From Chloroflexota bacterium (GTDB lineage: Bacteria; Chloroflexota; FW602-bin22; JAMCYS01), in NCBI GenBank assembly GCA_021847625.1, contig JAJZQK010000208.1, positions 1 to 6,425 of the forward strand: a DNA stretch of 6,425 nt. The letters are read 5' to 3'. The translations under genes and the position numbers were made by a program. The notes under the pieces were generated by a model. The model saw nothing but the letters and a program-made list of their open reading frames with translations, had not been told where the DNA came from and ran no database searches. This document shows positions 6,327-6,425 of this stretch, one piece after another. Each line of letters opens with the position of its first letter. Position 1 is the first letter of the stretch.

Positions 6327-6350
6327 GCCGGCGCTACCTCGGCGCCCGGC
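6327..6350 (+). terminator. Imperfect GC-rich hairpin downstream of the EamA gene, possible terminator
   Basis: GCCGG (6327-6331) pairs with CCGGC (6346-6350), and CGC (6332-6334) pairs with GCG (6342-6344), leaving a single bulged C at 6345 and a 7-base loop. It begins 35 bases after the stop codon. There is no T tract, so termination activity is uncertain. The rest of 6292-6425 shows no gene, only three copies of the short motif AGCGCC(A/G)G at 6294, 6351 and 6387. Confidence 0.35.
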
Positions 6351-6425
6351 AGCGCCAGAAGAGCAGACGGAGACTCCGGCAATTGAAGCGCCGGTGGATT
6401 GACGGTATCACGTAGTGGCTAGGGG

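Overview
The window is G+C-rich bacterial DNA (about 60% by eye) with six protein genes, all on the + strand. The lipoprotein has a long Pro/Ala/Thr/Gln-rich linker after the lipobox, and half of the genes start with TTG or GTG. This would fit a Chloroflexota-like organism, but no rRNA or other marker gene is present, so the assignment is tentative.

Layout. (1) Positions 2-820 encode a Wzt/TagH-type ATPase of a polysaccharide or teichoic-acid exporter. Its permease partner is presumably to the left, outside the window. (2) Positions 821-1284 form a self-contained small unit: a strong sigma70-like promoter inside an inverted repeat, a roughly 150-nt foldable leader, a 66-residue zinc-finger-like protein starting with TTG, and a 12-bp perfect terminator-like hairpin. 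(3) Positions 1285-2069 (785 bases) hold no convincing gene. They contain small hairpins, a short direct repeat, one isolated perfect Shine-Dalgarno match, and presumably the unrecognised control region of the next operon. (4) Positions 2070-5283 form a compact sugar-import operon of the CUT1 type: a Tat-type lipoprotein binding protein followed by two permease subunits. It has no ATPase of its own. (5) Positions 5284-5406 hold a candidate promoter and a near-perfect 21-bp hairpin. (6) Positions 5407-6291 encode an EamA/DMT-family membrane transporter with a TTG start. (7) Positions 6292-6425 have no gene and one imperfect hairpin.

How they work together. The binding protein captures an oligosaccharide or similar solute outside the membrane and hands it to the two-permease channel. 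An ATPase encoded elsewhere (MsmK/UgpC/MalK type) must power it. The ATPase at the left edge belongs to an export family and is not the missing partner. The small zinc-finger gene and the EamA gene look like independent transcription units. I found no mobile element, CRISPR array, tRNA or rRNA. The least explained parts are the zinc-finger mini-gene with its operator-like promoter and structured leader, and the large hairpin at the eamA promoter.
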